Positions 1-12,543 of a stretch of DNA of 64,000 nt are shown here, piece after piece. Position numbers and translations under genes: made by a program. Numbering within the stretch: the stretch's first letter is position 1; every line of letters begins with the position of its first letter. Where the stretch lies: positions 56,523,326 through 56,587,325 of the forward strand of contig NC_044497.1 in assembly GCF_902362185.1 (NCBI RefSeq). Direction: 5' to 3'. Below the pieces are notes generated by a model, which saw only the letters and a list, made by a program, of their open reading frames with translations, was not told the origin of the DNA and did no database searches. This DNA is from Chanos chanos (Eukaryota > Chordata > Actinopteri > Gonorynchiformes > Chanidae).

Positions 1-3000
1 TGAATGGTGTTTGTGTGAAAGAGGAGTCATTTGTATGGTGTTTGTGTGAAAGAGGAGTCATTTGAATGGTGTTTGTGTGAAAGAGGAGTCACTTGAATGG
101 TGTTTGTGCGAAAGAGGAGTCATTTGTATGGTGTTTGTGTGAAAGAGGAGTCACTTGAATGGTGTTTGTGTGAAAGAGGAGTCAGTCATTTGTATGGTGT
201 TTGTGTAAAAGAGGAGTCACTTGAATGGTGTTTGTGTGAAAGAGGAGTCAGTCATTTGTATGGTGTTTGTGTGAAAGAGGAGTTGTCCGTGTGGTGTTTG
301 TGTGAAAGAGGAGTCATTTGAATGGTGTTTGTGTGAAAGAGGAGTCATTTGTATGGTGTTTGTGTGAAAGAGGAGTCAGTCATTTGTATGGTGTTTGTGT
401 GAAAGAGGAGTTGTCCGTGTGGTGTTTGTGTGAAAGAGGAGTCATTTGAATGGTGTTTGTGTGAAAGAGGAGTCACTTGAATGGTGTTTGTGCGAAAGAG
501 GAGTCAATCATTTGTATGGTGTTTGTGTAAAAGAGGAGTCACTTGAATGGTGTTTGTGTGAAAGAGGAGTCAGTCATTTTTATGGTGTTTGTGTGAAAGA
601 GGAGTTGTCCGTGTGGTGTTTGTGTGAATGAGGAGTCATTTGAATGGTGTTTGTGTGAAAGAGGAGTCATTTGTATGGTGTTTGTGTGAAAGAGGAGTCA
701 GTCATTTGTATGGTGTTTGTGTGAAAGAGGAGTTGTCCATGTGGTGTTTGTGTGAAAGAGGAGTCATTTGAATGGTGTTTGTGCGAAAGAGGAGTCATTT
801 GTATGGTGTTTGTGTGAAAGAGGAGTCAGTCATTTGTATGGTGTTTGTGCGAAAGAGGAGTCATTTGTATGGTGTTTGTGTGAAAGAGGAGTCAGTCATT
901 TGAATGGTGTTTGTGTAAAAGAGGAGTCAGCCATTTGTATGGTGTTTGTGTGAAAGAGGAGTCATTTGTATGGTGTTTGTGCGAAAGAGGAGTCATTTGT
1001 ATGGTGTTTGTGTGAAAGAGGAGTTGTCCGTATGGTGTTTGTGTGAAAGAGGAGTCATTTGTATGGTGTTTGTGTGAAAGAGGAGTTGTCCGTGTGGTGT
1101 TTGTGTGAAAGAGGAGTCATTTGTATGGTGTTTGTGTGAAAGAGGAGTCATTTGAATGGTGTTTGTGTGAAATAGGAGTCATTTGTATGGTGTTTGTGTG
1201 AAAGAGGAGTCAGTCATTTGTATGGTGTTTGTGTGAAAGGGGAGTTGTCCATGTGGTGTTTGTGTGAAAGAGGAGTCATTTGAATGGTGTTTGTGTGAAA
1301 GAGGAGTCAGTCATTTGAATGGTGTTTGTGTAAAAGAGGAGTCAGCCATTTGTATGGTGTTTGTGTGAAAGAGGAGTCATTTGTATGGTGTTTGTGTGAA
1401 AGAGGAGTCAGTCATTTGTATTGTGTTTGTGTGAAAGAGGAGTTGTCCGTATGGTGTTTGTGTGAAAGAGGAGTCATTTGTATGGTGTTTGTGTGAAAGA
1501 GGAGTTGTCCGTGTGGTGTTTGTGTGAAAGAGGAGTCATTTGTATGGTGTTTGTGTGAAAGAGGAGTCATTTGAATGGTGTTTGTGTGAAATAGGAGTCA
1601 TTTGTATGGTGTTTGTGTGAAAGAGGAGTCAGTCATTTGTATGGTGTTTGTGTGAAAGGGGAGTTGTCCATGTGGTGTTTGTGTGAAAGAGGAGTCATTT
1701 GAATGGTGTTTGTGTGAAAGAGGAGTCATTTGTATGGTGTTTGTGTGAAAGAGGAGTCACTTGAATGGTGTTTGTGCGAAAGAGGAGTCATTTGAATGGT
1801 GTTTGTGTGAAATAGGTGTCATTTGTATGGTGTTTGTGTGAAAGAGGAGTCAGTCATTTGTATGGTGTTTGTGTGAAAGGGGAGTTGTCCATGTGGTGTT
1901 TGTGTGAAAGAGGAGTCATTTGAATGGTGTTTGTGTGAAAGAGGAGTTGTCCATGTGGTGTTTGTGTGAAAGAGGAGTCATTTGAATGGTGTTTGTGCGA
2001 AAGAGGAGTCATTTGTATGGTGTTTGTGTGAAAGAGGAGTTGTCCGTGTGGTGTTTGTGTGAATGAGGAGTCATTTGAATGGTGTTTGTGTGAAAGAGGA
2101 GTCAGTCATCTGTATGGCGTTTGTGTGAAAGAGGAGTCATTTGAATGGTGTTTGTGTGAAAGAGGAGTCAGTCATTTGAATGGCGTTTGTGTGAAAGAGG
2201 AGTCATTTGTATGGTGTTTGTGTAAAAGAGGAGTCAGTCATTTGTATTGTGTTTGTGTGAAAGAGGAGTTGTCCGTATGGTGTTTGTGTGAAAGAGGAGT
2301 CATTTGTATGGTGTTTGTGTGAAAGAGGAGTTGTCCGTGTGGTGTTTGTGTGAAAGAGGAGTCATTTGAATGGTGTTTGTGTGAAAGAGGAGTCATTTGA
2401 ATGGTGTTTGTGTGAAATAGGAGTCATTTGTATGGTGTTTGTGTGAAAGAGGAGTCAGTCATTTGTATGGTGTTTGTGTGAAAGGGGAGTTGTCCATGTG
2501 GTGTTTGTGTGAAAGAGGAGTCATTTGAATGGTGTTTGTGTGAAAGAGGAGTCAGTCATTTGAATGGTGTTTGTGTAAAAGAGGAGTCAGCCATTTGTAT
2601 GGTGTTTGTGTGAAAGAGGAGTCATTTGTATGGTGTTTGTGTGAAAGAGGAGTCAGTCATTTGTATTGTGTTTGTGTGAAAGAGGAGTTGTCCGTATGGT
2701 GTTTGTGTGAAAGAGGAGTCATTTGTATGGTGTTTGTGTGAAAGAGGAGTTGTCCGTGTGGTGTTTGTGTGAAAGAGGAGTCATTTGTATGGTGTTTGTG
2801 TGAAAGAGGAGTCATTTGAATGGTGTTTGTGTGAAATAGGAGTCATTTGTATGGTGTTTGTGTGAAAGAGGAGTCAGTCATTTGTATGGTGTTTGTGTGA
2901 AAGGGGAGTTGTCCATGTGGTGTTTGTGTGAAAGAGGAGTCATTTGAATGGTGTTTGTGTGAAAGAGGAGTCATTTGTATGGTGTTTGTGTGAAAGAGGA

Positions 3001-6000
3001 GTCACTTGAATGGTGTTTGTGCGAAAGAGGAGTCATTTGTATGGTGTTTGTGTGAAAGAGGAGTCACTTGAATGGTGTTTGTGTGAAAGAGGAGTCAGTC
3101 ATTTGTATGGTGTTTGTGTGAAAGAGGAGTCACTTGAATGGTGTTTGTGTGAAAGAGGAGTCAGTCATTTGTATGGTGTTTGTGTGAAAGGAGTTGTCCG
3201 TGTGGTGTTTGTGTGAATGAGGAGTCATTTGAATGGTGTTTGTGTGAAAGAGGAGTCAGTCATTTGTATGGTGTTTGTGTGAAAGAGGAGTTGTCCGTAT
3301 GGTGTTTGTGTGAAAGAGGAGTCATTTGTATGGTGTTTGTGTGAAAGAGGAGTTGTCCGTGTGGTGTTTGTGTGAAAGAGGAGTCATTTGTATGGTGTTT
3401 GTGTGAAAGAGGAGTCATTTGAATGGTGTTTGTGTGAAAGAGGAGTCATTTGTATGGTGTTTGTGTGAAAGAGGAGTCAGTCATTTGTATTGTGTTTGTG
3501 TGAAAGAGGAGTTGTCCATGTGGTGTTTGTGTGAAAGAGGAGTCATTTGAATGGTGTTTGTGCGAAAGAGGAGTCATTTGTATGGTGTTTGTGTGAAAGA
3601 GGAGTTGTCCGTGTGGTGTTTGTGTGAATGAGGAGTCATTTGAATGGTGTTTGTGTGAAAGAGGAGTCAGTCATCTGTATGGCGTTTGTGTGAAAGAGGA
3701 GTCATTTGAATGGTGTTTGTGTGAAAGAGGAGTCAGTCATTTGAATGGCGTTTGTGTGAAAGAGGAGTCATTTGTATGGTGTTTGTGTAAAAGAGGAGTC
3801 AGTCATTTGTATTGTGTTTGTGTGAAAGAGGAGTTGTCCGTATGGTGTTTGTGTGAAAGAGGAGTCATTTGTATGGTGTTTGTGTGAAAGAGGAGTCGCT
3901 TGAATGGTGTTTGTGTGAAAGAGGAGTCATTTGAATGGTGTTTGTGTGAAAGAGGAGTCATTTGAATGGTGTTTGTGTGAAAGAGGAGTCACTTGAATGG
4001 TGTTTGTGCGAAAGAGGAGTCATTTGTATGGTGTTTGTGCGAAAGAGGAGTCACTTGAATGGTGTTTGTGTGAAAGAGGAGTCAGTCATTTGTATGGTGT
4101 TTGTGTAAAAGAGGAGTCACTTGAATGGTGTTTGTGTGAAAGAGGAGTTGTCCGTGTGGTGTTTGTGTGAAAGAGGAGTCATTTGTATGGTGTTTGTGTG
4201 AAAGAGGAGTCACTTGAATGGTGTTTGTGTGAAAGAGGAGTCATTTGTATGGTGTTTGTGTGAAAGAGGAGTCATTTGAATGGTGTTTGTGTGAAAGAGG
4301 AGTCACTTGAATGGTGTTTGTGCGAAAGAGGAGTCATTTGTATGGTGTTTGTGTGAAAGAGGAGTCATTTGTATGGTGTTTGTGTGAAAGAGGAGTCAGT
4401 CATTTGTATGGTGTTTGTGTGAAAGAGGAGTTGTCCATGTGGTGTTTGTGTGAAAGAGGAGTCATTTGAATGGTGTTTGTGCGAAAGAGGAGTCATTTGT
4501 ATGGTGTTTGGGTGAAAGAGGAGTCAGTCATTTGTATGGTGTTTGTGCGAAAGAGGAGTCATTTGTATGGTGTTTGTGTGAAAGAGGAGTCAGTCATTTG
4601 AATGGTGTTTGTGTAAAAGAGGAGTCAGCCATTTGTATGGTGTTTGTGTGAAAGAGGAGTCATTTGTATGGTGTTTGTGCGAAAGAGGAGTCATTTGTAT
4701 GGTGTTTGTGTGAAAGAGGAGTTGTCCGTATGGTGTTTGTGTGAAAGAGGAGTCATTTGTATGGTGTTTGTGTGAAAGAGGAGTTGTCTGTGTGGTGTTT
4801 GTGTGAAAGAGGAGTCATTTGTATGGTGTTTGTGTGAAAGAGGAGTCATTTGAATGGTGTTTGTGTGAAATAGGAGTCATTTGTATGGTGTTTGTGTGAA
4901 AGAGGAGTCAGTCATTTGTATGGTGTTTGTGTGAAAGGGGAGTTGTCCATGTGGTGTTTGTGTGAAAGAGGAGTCATTTGAATGGTGTTTGTGTGAAAGA
5001 GGAGTCAGTCATTTGAATGGTGTTTGTGTAAAAGAGGAGTCAGCCATTTGTATGGTGTTTGTGTGAAAGAGGAGTCATTTGTATGGTGTTTGTGTGAAAG
5101 AGGAGTCAGTCATTTGTATTGTGTTTGTGTGAAAGAGGAGTTGTCCGTATGGTGTTTGTGTGAAAGACGAGTCATTTGTATGGTGTTTGTGTGAAAGAGG
5201 AGTTGTCCGTGTGGTGTTTGTGTGAAAGAGGAGTCATTTGTATGGTGTTTGTGTGAAAGAGGAGTCATTTGAATGGTGTTTGTGTGAAATAGGAGTCATT
5301 TGTATGGTGTTTGTGTGAAAGAGGAGTCAGTCATTTGTATGGTGTTTGTGTGAAAGAGGAGTCAGTCATTTGAATGGTGTTTGTGTAAAAGAGGAGTCAG
5401 CCATTTGTATGGTGTTTGTGTGAAAGAGGAGTCATTTGTATGGTGTTTGTGCGAAAGAGGAGTCATTTGTATGGTGTTTGTGTGAAAGAGGAGTTGTCCG
5501 TATGGTGTTTGTGTGAAAGAGGAGTCATTTGTATGGTGTTTGTGTGAAAGAGGAGTTGTCCGTGTGGTGTTTGTGTGAAAGAGGAGTCATTTGTATGGTG
5601 TTTGTGTGAAAGAGGAGTCATTTGAATGGTGTTTGTGTGAAATAGGAGTCATTTGTATGGTGTTTGTGTGAAAGAGGAGTCAGTCATTTGTATGGTGTTT
5701 GTGTGAAAGGGGAGTTGTCCATGTGGTGTTTGTGTGAAAGAGGAGTCATTTGAATGGTGTTTGTGTGAAAGAGGAGTCAGTCATTTGAATGGTGTTTGTG
5801 TAAAAGAGGAGTCAGCCATTTGTATGGTGTTTGTGTGAAAGAGGAGTCATTTGTATGGTGTTTGTGTGAAAGAGGAGTCAGTCATTTGTATTGTGTTTGT
5901 GTGAAAGAGGAGTTGTCCGTATGGTGTTTGTGTGAAAGAGGAGTCATTTGTATGGTGTTTGTGTGAAAGAGGAGTTGTCCGTGTGGTGTTTGTGTGAAAG

Positions 6001-9000
6001 AGGAGTCATTTGTATGGTGTTTGTGTGAAAGAGGAGTCATTTGAATGGTGTTTGTGTGAAATAGGAGTCATTTGTATGGTGTTTGTGTGAAAGAGGAGTC
6101 AGTCATTTGTATGGTGTTTGTGTGAAAGAGGAGTTGTCCATGTGGTGTTTGTGTGAAAGAGGAGTCATTTGAATGGTGTTTGTGTGAAAGAGGAGTCATT
6201 TGTATGGTGTTTGTGTGAAAGAGGAGTCACTTGAATGGTGTTTGTGCGAAAGAGGAGTCATTTGTATGGTGTTTGTGTGAAAGAGGAGTCACTTGAATGG
6301 TGTTTGTGTGAAAGAGGAGTCAGTCATTTGTATGGTGTTTGTGTGAAAGAGGAGTCACTTGAATGGTGTTTGTGTGAAAGAGGAGTCAGTCATTTGTATG
6401 GTGTTTGTGTGAAAGGAGTTGTCCGTGTGGTGTTTGTGTGAATGAGGAGTCATTTGAATGGTGTTTGTGTGAAAGAGGAGTCAGTCATTTGTATGGTGTT
6501 TGTGTGAAAGAGGAGTTGTCCGTATGGTGTTTGTGTGAAAGAGGAGTCATTTGTATTGTGTTTGTGTGAAAGAGGAGTTGTCCGTGTGGTGTTTGTGTGA
6601 AAGAGGAGTCATTTGTATGGTGTTTGTGTGAAAGAGGAGTCATTTGAATGGTGTTTGTGTGAAAGAGGAGTCATTTGTATGGTGTTTGTGTGAAAGAGGA
6701 GTCAGTCATTTGTATTGTGTTTGTGTGAAAGAGGAGTTGTCCATGTGGTGTTTGTGTGAAAGAGGAGTCATTTGAATGGTGTTTGTGCGAAAGAGGAGTC
6801 ATTTGTATGGTGTTTGTGTGAAAGAGGAGTTGTCCGTGTGGTGTTTGTGTGAATGAGGAGTCATTTGAATGGTGTTTGTGTGAAAGAGGAGTCAGTCATC
6901 TGTATGGCGTTTGTGTGAAAGAGGAGTCATTTGAATGGTGTTTGTGTGAAAGAGGAGTCAGTCATTTGAATGGCGTTTGTGTGAAAGAGGAGTCATTTGT
7001 ATGGTGTTTGTGTAAAAGAGGAGTCAGTCATTTGTATTGTGTTTGTGTGAAAGAGGAGTTGTCCGTATGGTGTTTGTGTGAAAGAGGAGTCATTTGTATG
7101 GTGTTTGTGTGAAAGAGGAGTTGTCCGTGTGGTGTTTGTGTGAAAGAGGAGTCATTTGAATGGTGTTTGTGTGAAAGAGGAGTCATTTGAATGGTGTTTG
7201 TGTGAAAGAGGAGTCACTTGAATGGTGTTTGTGCGAAAGAGGAGTCATTTGTATGGTGTTTGTGCGAAAGAGGAGTCACTTGAATGGTGTTTGTGTGAAA
7301 GAGGAGTCAGTCATTTGTATGGTGTTTGTGTAAAAGAGGAGTCACTTGAACGGTGTTTGTGTGAAAGAGGAGTTGTCCGTGTGGTGTTTGTGTGAAAGAG
7401 GAGTCATTTGTATGGTGTTTGTGTGAAAGAGGAGTCACTTGAATGGTGTTTGTGTGAAAGAGGAGTCATTTGTATGGTGTTTGTGTGAAAGAGGAGTCAT
7501 TTGAATGGTGTTTGTGTGAAAGAGGAGTCACTTGAATGGTGTTTGTGCGAAAGAGGAGTCATTTGTATGGTGTTTGTGTGAAAGAGGAGTCATTTGTATG
7601 GTGTTTGTGTGAAAGAGGAGTCAGTCATTTGTATGGTGTTTGTGTGAAAGAGGAGTTGTCCATGTGGTGTTTGTGTGAAAGAGGAGTCATTTGAATGGTG
7701 TTTGTGCGAAAGAGGAGTCATTTGTATGGTGTTTGGGTGAAAGAGGAGTCAGTCATTTGTATGGTGTTTGTGCGAAAGAGGAGTCATTTGTATGGTGTTT
7801 GTGTGAAAGAGGAGTCAGTCATTTGAATGGTGTTTGTGTAAAAGAGGAGTCAGCCATTTGTATGGTGTTTGTGTGAAAGAGGAGTCATTTGTATGGTGTT
7901 TGTGCGAAAGAGGAGTCATTTGTATGGTGTTTGTGTGAAAGAGGAGTTGTCCGTATGGTGTTTGTGTGAAAGAGGAGTCATTTGTATGGTGTTTGTGTGA
8001 AAGAGGAGTTGTCCGTGTGGTGTTTGTGTGAAAGAGGAGTCATTTGTATGGTGTTTGTGTGAAAGAGGAGTCATTTGAATGGTGTTTGTGTGAAATAGGA
8101 GTCATTTGTATGGTGTTTGTGTGAAAGAGGAGTCAGTCATTTGTATGGTGTTTGTGTGAAAGGGGAGTTGTCCATGTGGTGTTTGTGTGAAAGAGGAGTC
8201 ATTTGAATGGTGTTTGTGTGAAAGAGGAGTCAGTCATTTGAATGGTGTTTGTGTAAAAGAGGAGTCAGCCATTTGTATGGTGTTTGTGTGAAAGAGGAGT
8301 CATTTGTATGGTGTTTGTGTGAAAGAGGAGTCAGTCATTTGTATTGTGTTTGTGTGAAAGAGGAGTTGTCCGTATGGTGTTTGTGTGAAAGAGGAGTCAT
8401 TTGTATGGTGTTTGTGTGAAAGAGGAGTTGTCCGTGTGGTGTTTGTGTGAAAGAGGAGTCATTTGTATGGTGTTTGTGTGAAAGAGGAGTCATTTGAATG
8501 GTGTTTGTGTGAAAGAGGAGTCATTTGTATGGTGTTTGTGTGAAAGAGGAGTCAGTCATTTGTATGGTGTTTGTGTGAAAGGGGAGTTGTCCATGTGGTG
8601 TTTGTGTGAAAGAGGAGTCATTTGAATGGTGTTTGTGTGAAAGAGGAGTCATTTGTATGGTGTTTGTGTGAAAGAGGAGTCACTTGAATGGTGTTTGTGC
8701 GAAAGAGGAGTCATTTGTATGGTGTTTGTGTGAAAGAGGAGTCACTTGAATGGTGTTTGTGTGAAAGAGGAGTCAGTCATTTGTATGGTGTTTGTGTGAA
8801 AGAGGAGTCACTTGAATGGTGTTTGTGTGAAAGAGGAGTCAGTCATTTGTATGGTGTTTGTGTGAAAGGAGTTGTCCGTGTGGTGTTTGTGTGAATGAGG
8901 AGTCATTTGAATGGTGTTTGTGTGAAAGAGGAGTCAGTCATTTGTATGGTGTTTGTGTGAAAGAGGAGTTGTCCGTATGGTGTTTGTGTGAAAGAGGAGT

Positions 9001-11870
9001 CATTTGTATGGTGTTTGTGTGAAAGAGGAGTTGTCCGTGTGGTGTTTGTGTGAAAGAGGAGTCATTTGTATGGTGTTTGTGTGAAAGAGGAGTCATTTGA
9101 ATGGTGTTTGTGTGAAAGAGGAGTCATTTGTATGGTGTTTGTGTGAAAGAGGAGTCAGTCATTTGTATTGTGTTTGTGTGAAAGAGGAGTTGTCCATGTG
9201 GTGTTTGTGTGAAAGAGGAGTCATTTGAATGGTGTTTGTGCGAAAGAGGAGTCATTTGTATGGTGTTTGTGTGAAAGAGGAGTCATTTGTATGGTGTTTG
9301 TGTGAAAGAGGAGTCAGTCATTTGTATGGTGTTTGTGTGAAAGAGGAGTTGTCCATGTGGTGTTTGTGTGAAAGAGGAGTCATTTGAATGGTGTTTGTGC
9401 GAAAGAGGAGTCATTTGTATGGTGTTTGGGTGAAAGAGGAGTCAGTCATTTGTATGGTGTTTGTGCGAAAGAGGAGTCATTTGTATGGTGTTTGTGTGAA
9501 AGAGGAGTCAGTCATTTGAATGGTGTTTGTGTAAAAGAGGAGTCAGCCATTTGTATGGTGTTTGTGTGAAAGAGGAGTCATTTGTATGGTGTTTGTGCGA
9601 AAGAGGAGTCATTTGTATGGTGTTTGTGTGAAAGAGGAGTTGTCCGTATGGTGTTTGTGTGAAAGAGGAGTCATTTGTATGGTGTTTGTGTGAAAGAGGA
9701 GTTGTCCGTGTGGTGTTTGTGTGAAAGAGGAGTCATTTGTATGGTGTTTGTGTGAAAGAGGAGTCATTTGAATGGTGTTTGTGTGAAATAGGAGTCATTT
9801 GTATGGTGTTTGTGTGAAAGAGGAGTCAGTCATTTGTATGGTGTTTGTGTGAAAGGGGAGTTGTCCATGTGGTGTTTGTGTGAAAGAGGAGTCATTTGAA
9901 TGGTGTTTGTGTGAAAGAGGAGTCAGTCATTTGAATGGTGTTTGTGTAAAAGAGGAGTCAGCCATTTGTATGGTGTTTGTGTGAAAGAGGAGTCATTTGT
10001 ATGGTGTTTGTGTGAAAGAGGAGTCAGTCATTTGTATTGTGTTTGTGTGAAAGAGGAGTTGTCCGTATGGTGTTTGTGTGAAAGAGGAGTCATTTGTATG
10101 GTGTTTGTGTGAAAGAGGAGTTGTCCGTGTGGTGTTTGTGTGAAAGAGGAGTCATTTGTATGGTGTTTGTGTGAAAGAGGAGTCATTTGTATGGTGTTTG
10201 TGTGAAAGAGGAGTCATTTGTATGGTGTTTGTGTGAAAGAGGAGTCAGTCATTTGTATGGTGTTTGTGTGAAAGGGGAGTTGTCCATGTGGTGTTTGTGT
10301 GAAAGAGGAGTCATTTGAATGGTGTTTGTGTGAAAGAGGAGTCATTTGTATGGTGTTTGTGTGAAAGAGGAGTCACTTGAATGGTGTTTGTGCGAAAGAG
10401 GAGTCATTTGTATGGTGTTTGTGTGAAAGAGGAGTCACTTGAATGGTGTTTGTGTGAAAGAGGAGTCAGTCATTTGTATGGTGTTTGTGTGAAAGAGGAG
10501 TCACTTGAATGGTGTTTGTGTGAAAGAGGAGTCAGTCATTTGTATGGTGTTTGTGTGAAAGGAGTTGTCCGTGTGGTGTTTGTGTGAATGAGGAGTCATT
10601 TGAATGGTGTTTGTGTGAAAGAGGAGTCAGTCATTTGTATGGTGTTTGTGTGAAAGAGGAGTTGTCCGTATGGTGTTTGTGTGAAAGAGGAGTCATTTGT
10701 ATGGTGTTTGTGTGAAAGAGGAGTTGTCCGTGTGGTGTTTGTGTGAAAGAGGAGTCATTTGTATGGTGTTTGTGTGAAAGAGGAGTCATTTGAATGGTGT
10801 TTGTGTGAAAGAGGAGTCATTTGTATGGTGTTTGTGTGAAAGAGGAGTCAGTCATTTGTATTGTGTTTGTGTGAAAGAGGAGTTGTCCATGTGGTGTTTG
10901 TGTGAAAGAGGAGTCATTTGAATGGTGTTTGTGCGAAAGAGGAGTCATTTGTATGGTGTTTGTGTGAAAGAGGAGTCATTTGAATGGTGTTTGTGCGAAA
11001 GAGGAGTCATTTGTATGGTGTTTGTGTGAAAGAGGAGTCACTTGAATGGTGTTTGTGCGAAAGAGGAGTCATTTGTATGGTGTTTGTGTGAAAGAGGAGT
11101 CACTTGTATGGTGTTTGTGTGAAAGAGGAGTCAGTCATTTGTATGGTGTTTGTGTGAAAGAGGAGTCACTTGAATGGTGTTTGTGTGAAAGAGGAGTCAG
11201 TCATTTGTATGGTGTTTGTGTGAAAGGAGTTGTCCGTGTGGTGTTTGTGTGAATGAGGAGTCATTTGAATGGTGTTTGTGTGAAAGAGGACTCAGTCATT
11301 TGTATGGTGTTTGTGTGAAAGAGGAGTTGTCCGTATGGTGTTTGTGTGAAAGAGGAGTCATTTGTATGGTGTTTGTGTGAAAGAGGAGTTGTCCGTGTGG
11401 TGTTTGTGTGAAAGAGGAGTCATTTGTATGGTGTTTGTGTGAAAGAGGAGTCATTTGTATGGTGTTTGTGTGAAAGAGGAGTCAGTCATTTGTATTGTGT
11501 TTGTGTGAAAGAGGAGTTGTCCATGTGGTGTTTGTGTGAAAGAGGAGTCATTTGAATGGTGTTTGTGCGAAAGAGGAGTCATTTGTATGGTGTTTGTGTG
11601 AAAGAGGAGTCACTTGAATGGTGTTTGTGCGAAAGAGGAGTCATTTGTGTTTGTGTGAAAGAGGAGTCGTCCGTATGGTGTTTGTGTGAAAGAGGAGTCA
11701 TTTGTGTTTGTGTGAAAGAGGAGTTATCCATATGGTGTTTGTGTGAAAAAAGAGTTGTCCGTATGGTGTTTGTGTGAAAGGGGAGTCATTTGTATGGTGT
11801 TTGTGTTTGCATTAGTGTGAAAGAAGGGTCATCCATATGGTATCTGTGTTTGTGTTTGTGGTTGTGTGAA
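1..11870. repeat. Giant minisatellite / satellite array, 31- and 35-bp units
   Basis: The whole segment is tandem copies of a unit built on the core ATGGTGTTTGTGTGAAAGAG. Variants are a 31-bp form starting GTCATTTG, a 31-bp form starting GTCACTTGA, a 31-bp form starting GTTGTCCGTG, and a 35-bp form with the extra GTCA step (GTCAGTCATTTG). Above unit level there are long near-identical blocks. The same variant strings recur at 3010, 6235, 8688 and 10381; at 3624 and 6849; and at 4466, 7691 and 9384, giving spacings of 3225 and 1693 bp. Units degenerate over the last 230 bp (11640-11870), as expected at an array edge. The left edge is outside the window. Short ORFs arise because three 31-bp units make 93 bp; they carry no protein-like signal. 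The array probably lies in the first intron of cabp1, because the N-terminal exon of that gene is not found between 11870 and 12234. Confidence 0.97.
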
Positions 11871-12233
11871 AGGGGCGTGTGAAACAGGGGCTTAGACGTC
11901 CACAGGCAGGGAAGGCTGACGTTAGGCATCACAGATCAGTATCTCTAACTTTAAGACGAACCAGGCAGGTGAATGTAGTGGGGAGTGTGCTAAGTGTGGT
12001 AGCCAGACATACGCTGGGAGTCTCAGTGAAGACACTGACTCGGAGTCAAACATACATACCGACTGCCTCATTGTGTCCAAACCCCTTCCACCATCTTCCT
12101 TACACACCTCGCATATCTCAGCTGTTTGTCATACACACCGATGTGTGAGTGGTCTCTAACTGTACCTCTGCTCCCCTACCCACCTCCCCTGGCTGTGTAC
12201 CTGGGCACACCTGGGGGGGGTTCCTGTGCTCAG

Positions 12234-12508
12234 GATCGGAAGAGGAGTTACAAAGCAGTGCAGTCCAGTGACGACGGCGTCATGTCAGGGGACGCCCTGG
12301 TGGCTCTGGCCCAGAACTGCACCCTCATGCACAATGTGCTGGGCCCGGCCTGCATCTTTCTCCGCAAGGGCTTCGCAGAAAGCCGCCAGACTGTACGTAA
12401 GTCTGGACACGCATATACCGACACACACACACACAGAAATACACACATGCACTCACACACAGAAATACACACATGCACTCACACACACATACACACATGC
12501 ACATGCAT

Positions 12509-12543
<35 letters not shown>

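Noticed and set aside
97-11777. Repeated ORFs of 60-89 codons (VCVKEESLEWCLCERG-type) in the satellite
   Set aside because: They arise because three 31-bp units are 93 bp. There is no start context, splice context or non-repeat protein, and variants shift frame freely.
12126-12233. Upstream in-frame extension of the first visible cabp1 exon
   Set aside because: The segment before GATCGG ends in a good acceptor (TGTGCTCAG) and its translation has no similarity to CaBP N-termini.
11640-12260. Similarity between the satellite unit (GAAAGAGGAGTTA) and the start of the first visible cabp1 exon (GGAAGAGGAGTTA)
   Set aside because: It is tempting given the splice-seeded arrays, but the match is only about 12 of 13 purine-rich bases, the exon lies 360 bp beyond the array, and no acceptor is part of the unit. 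Chance is enough.
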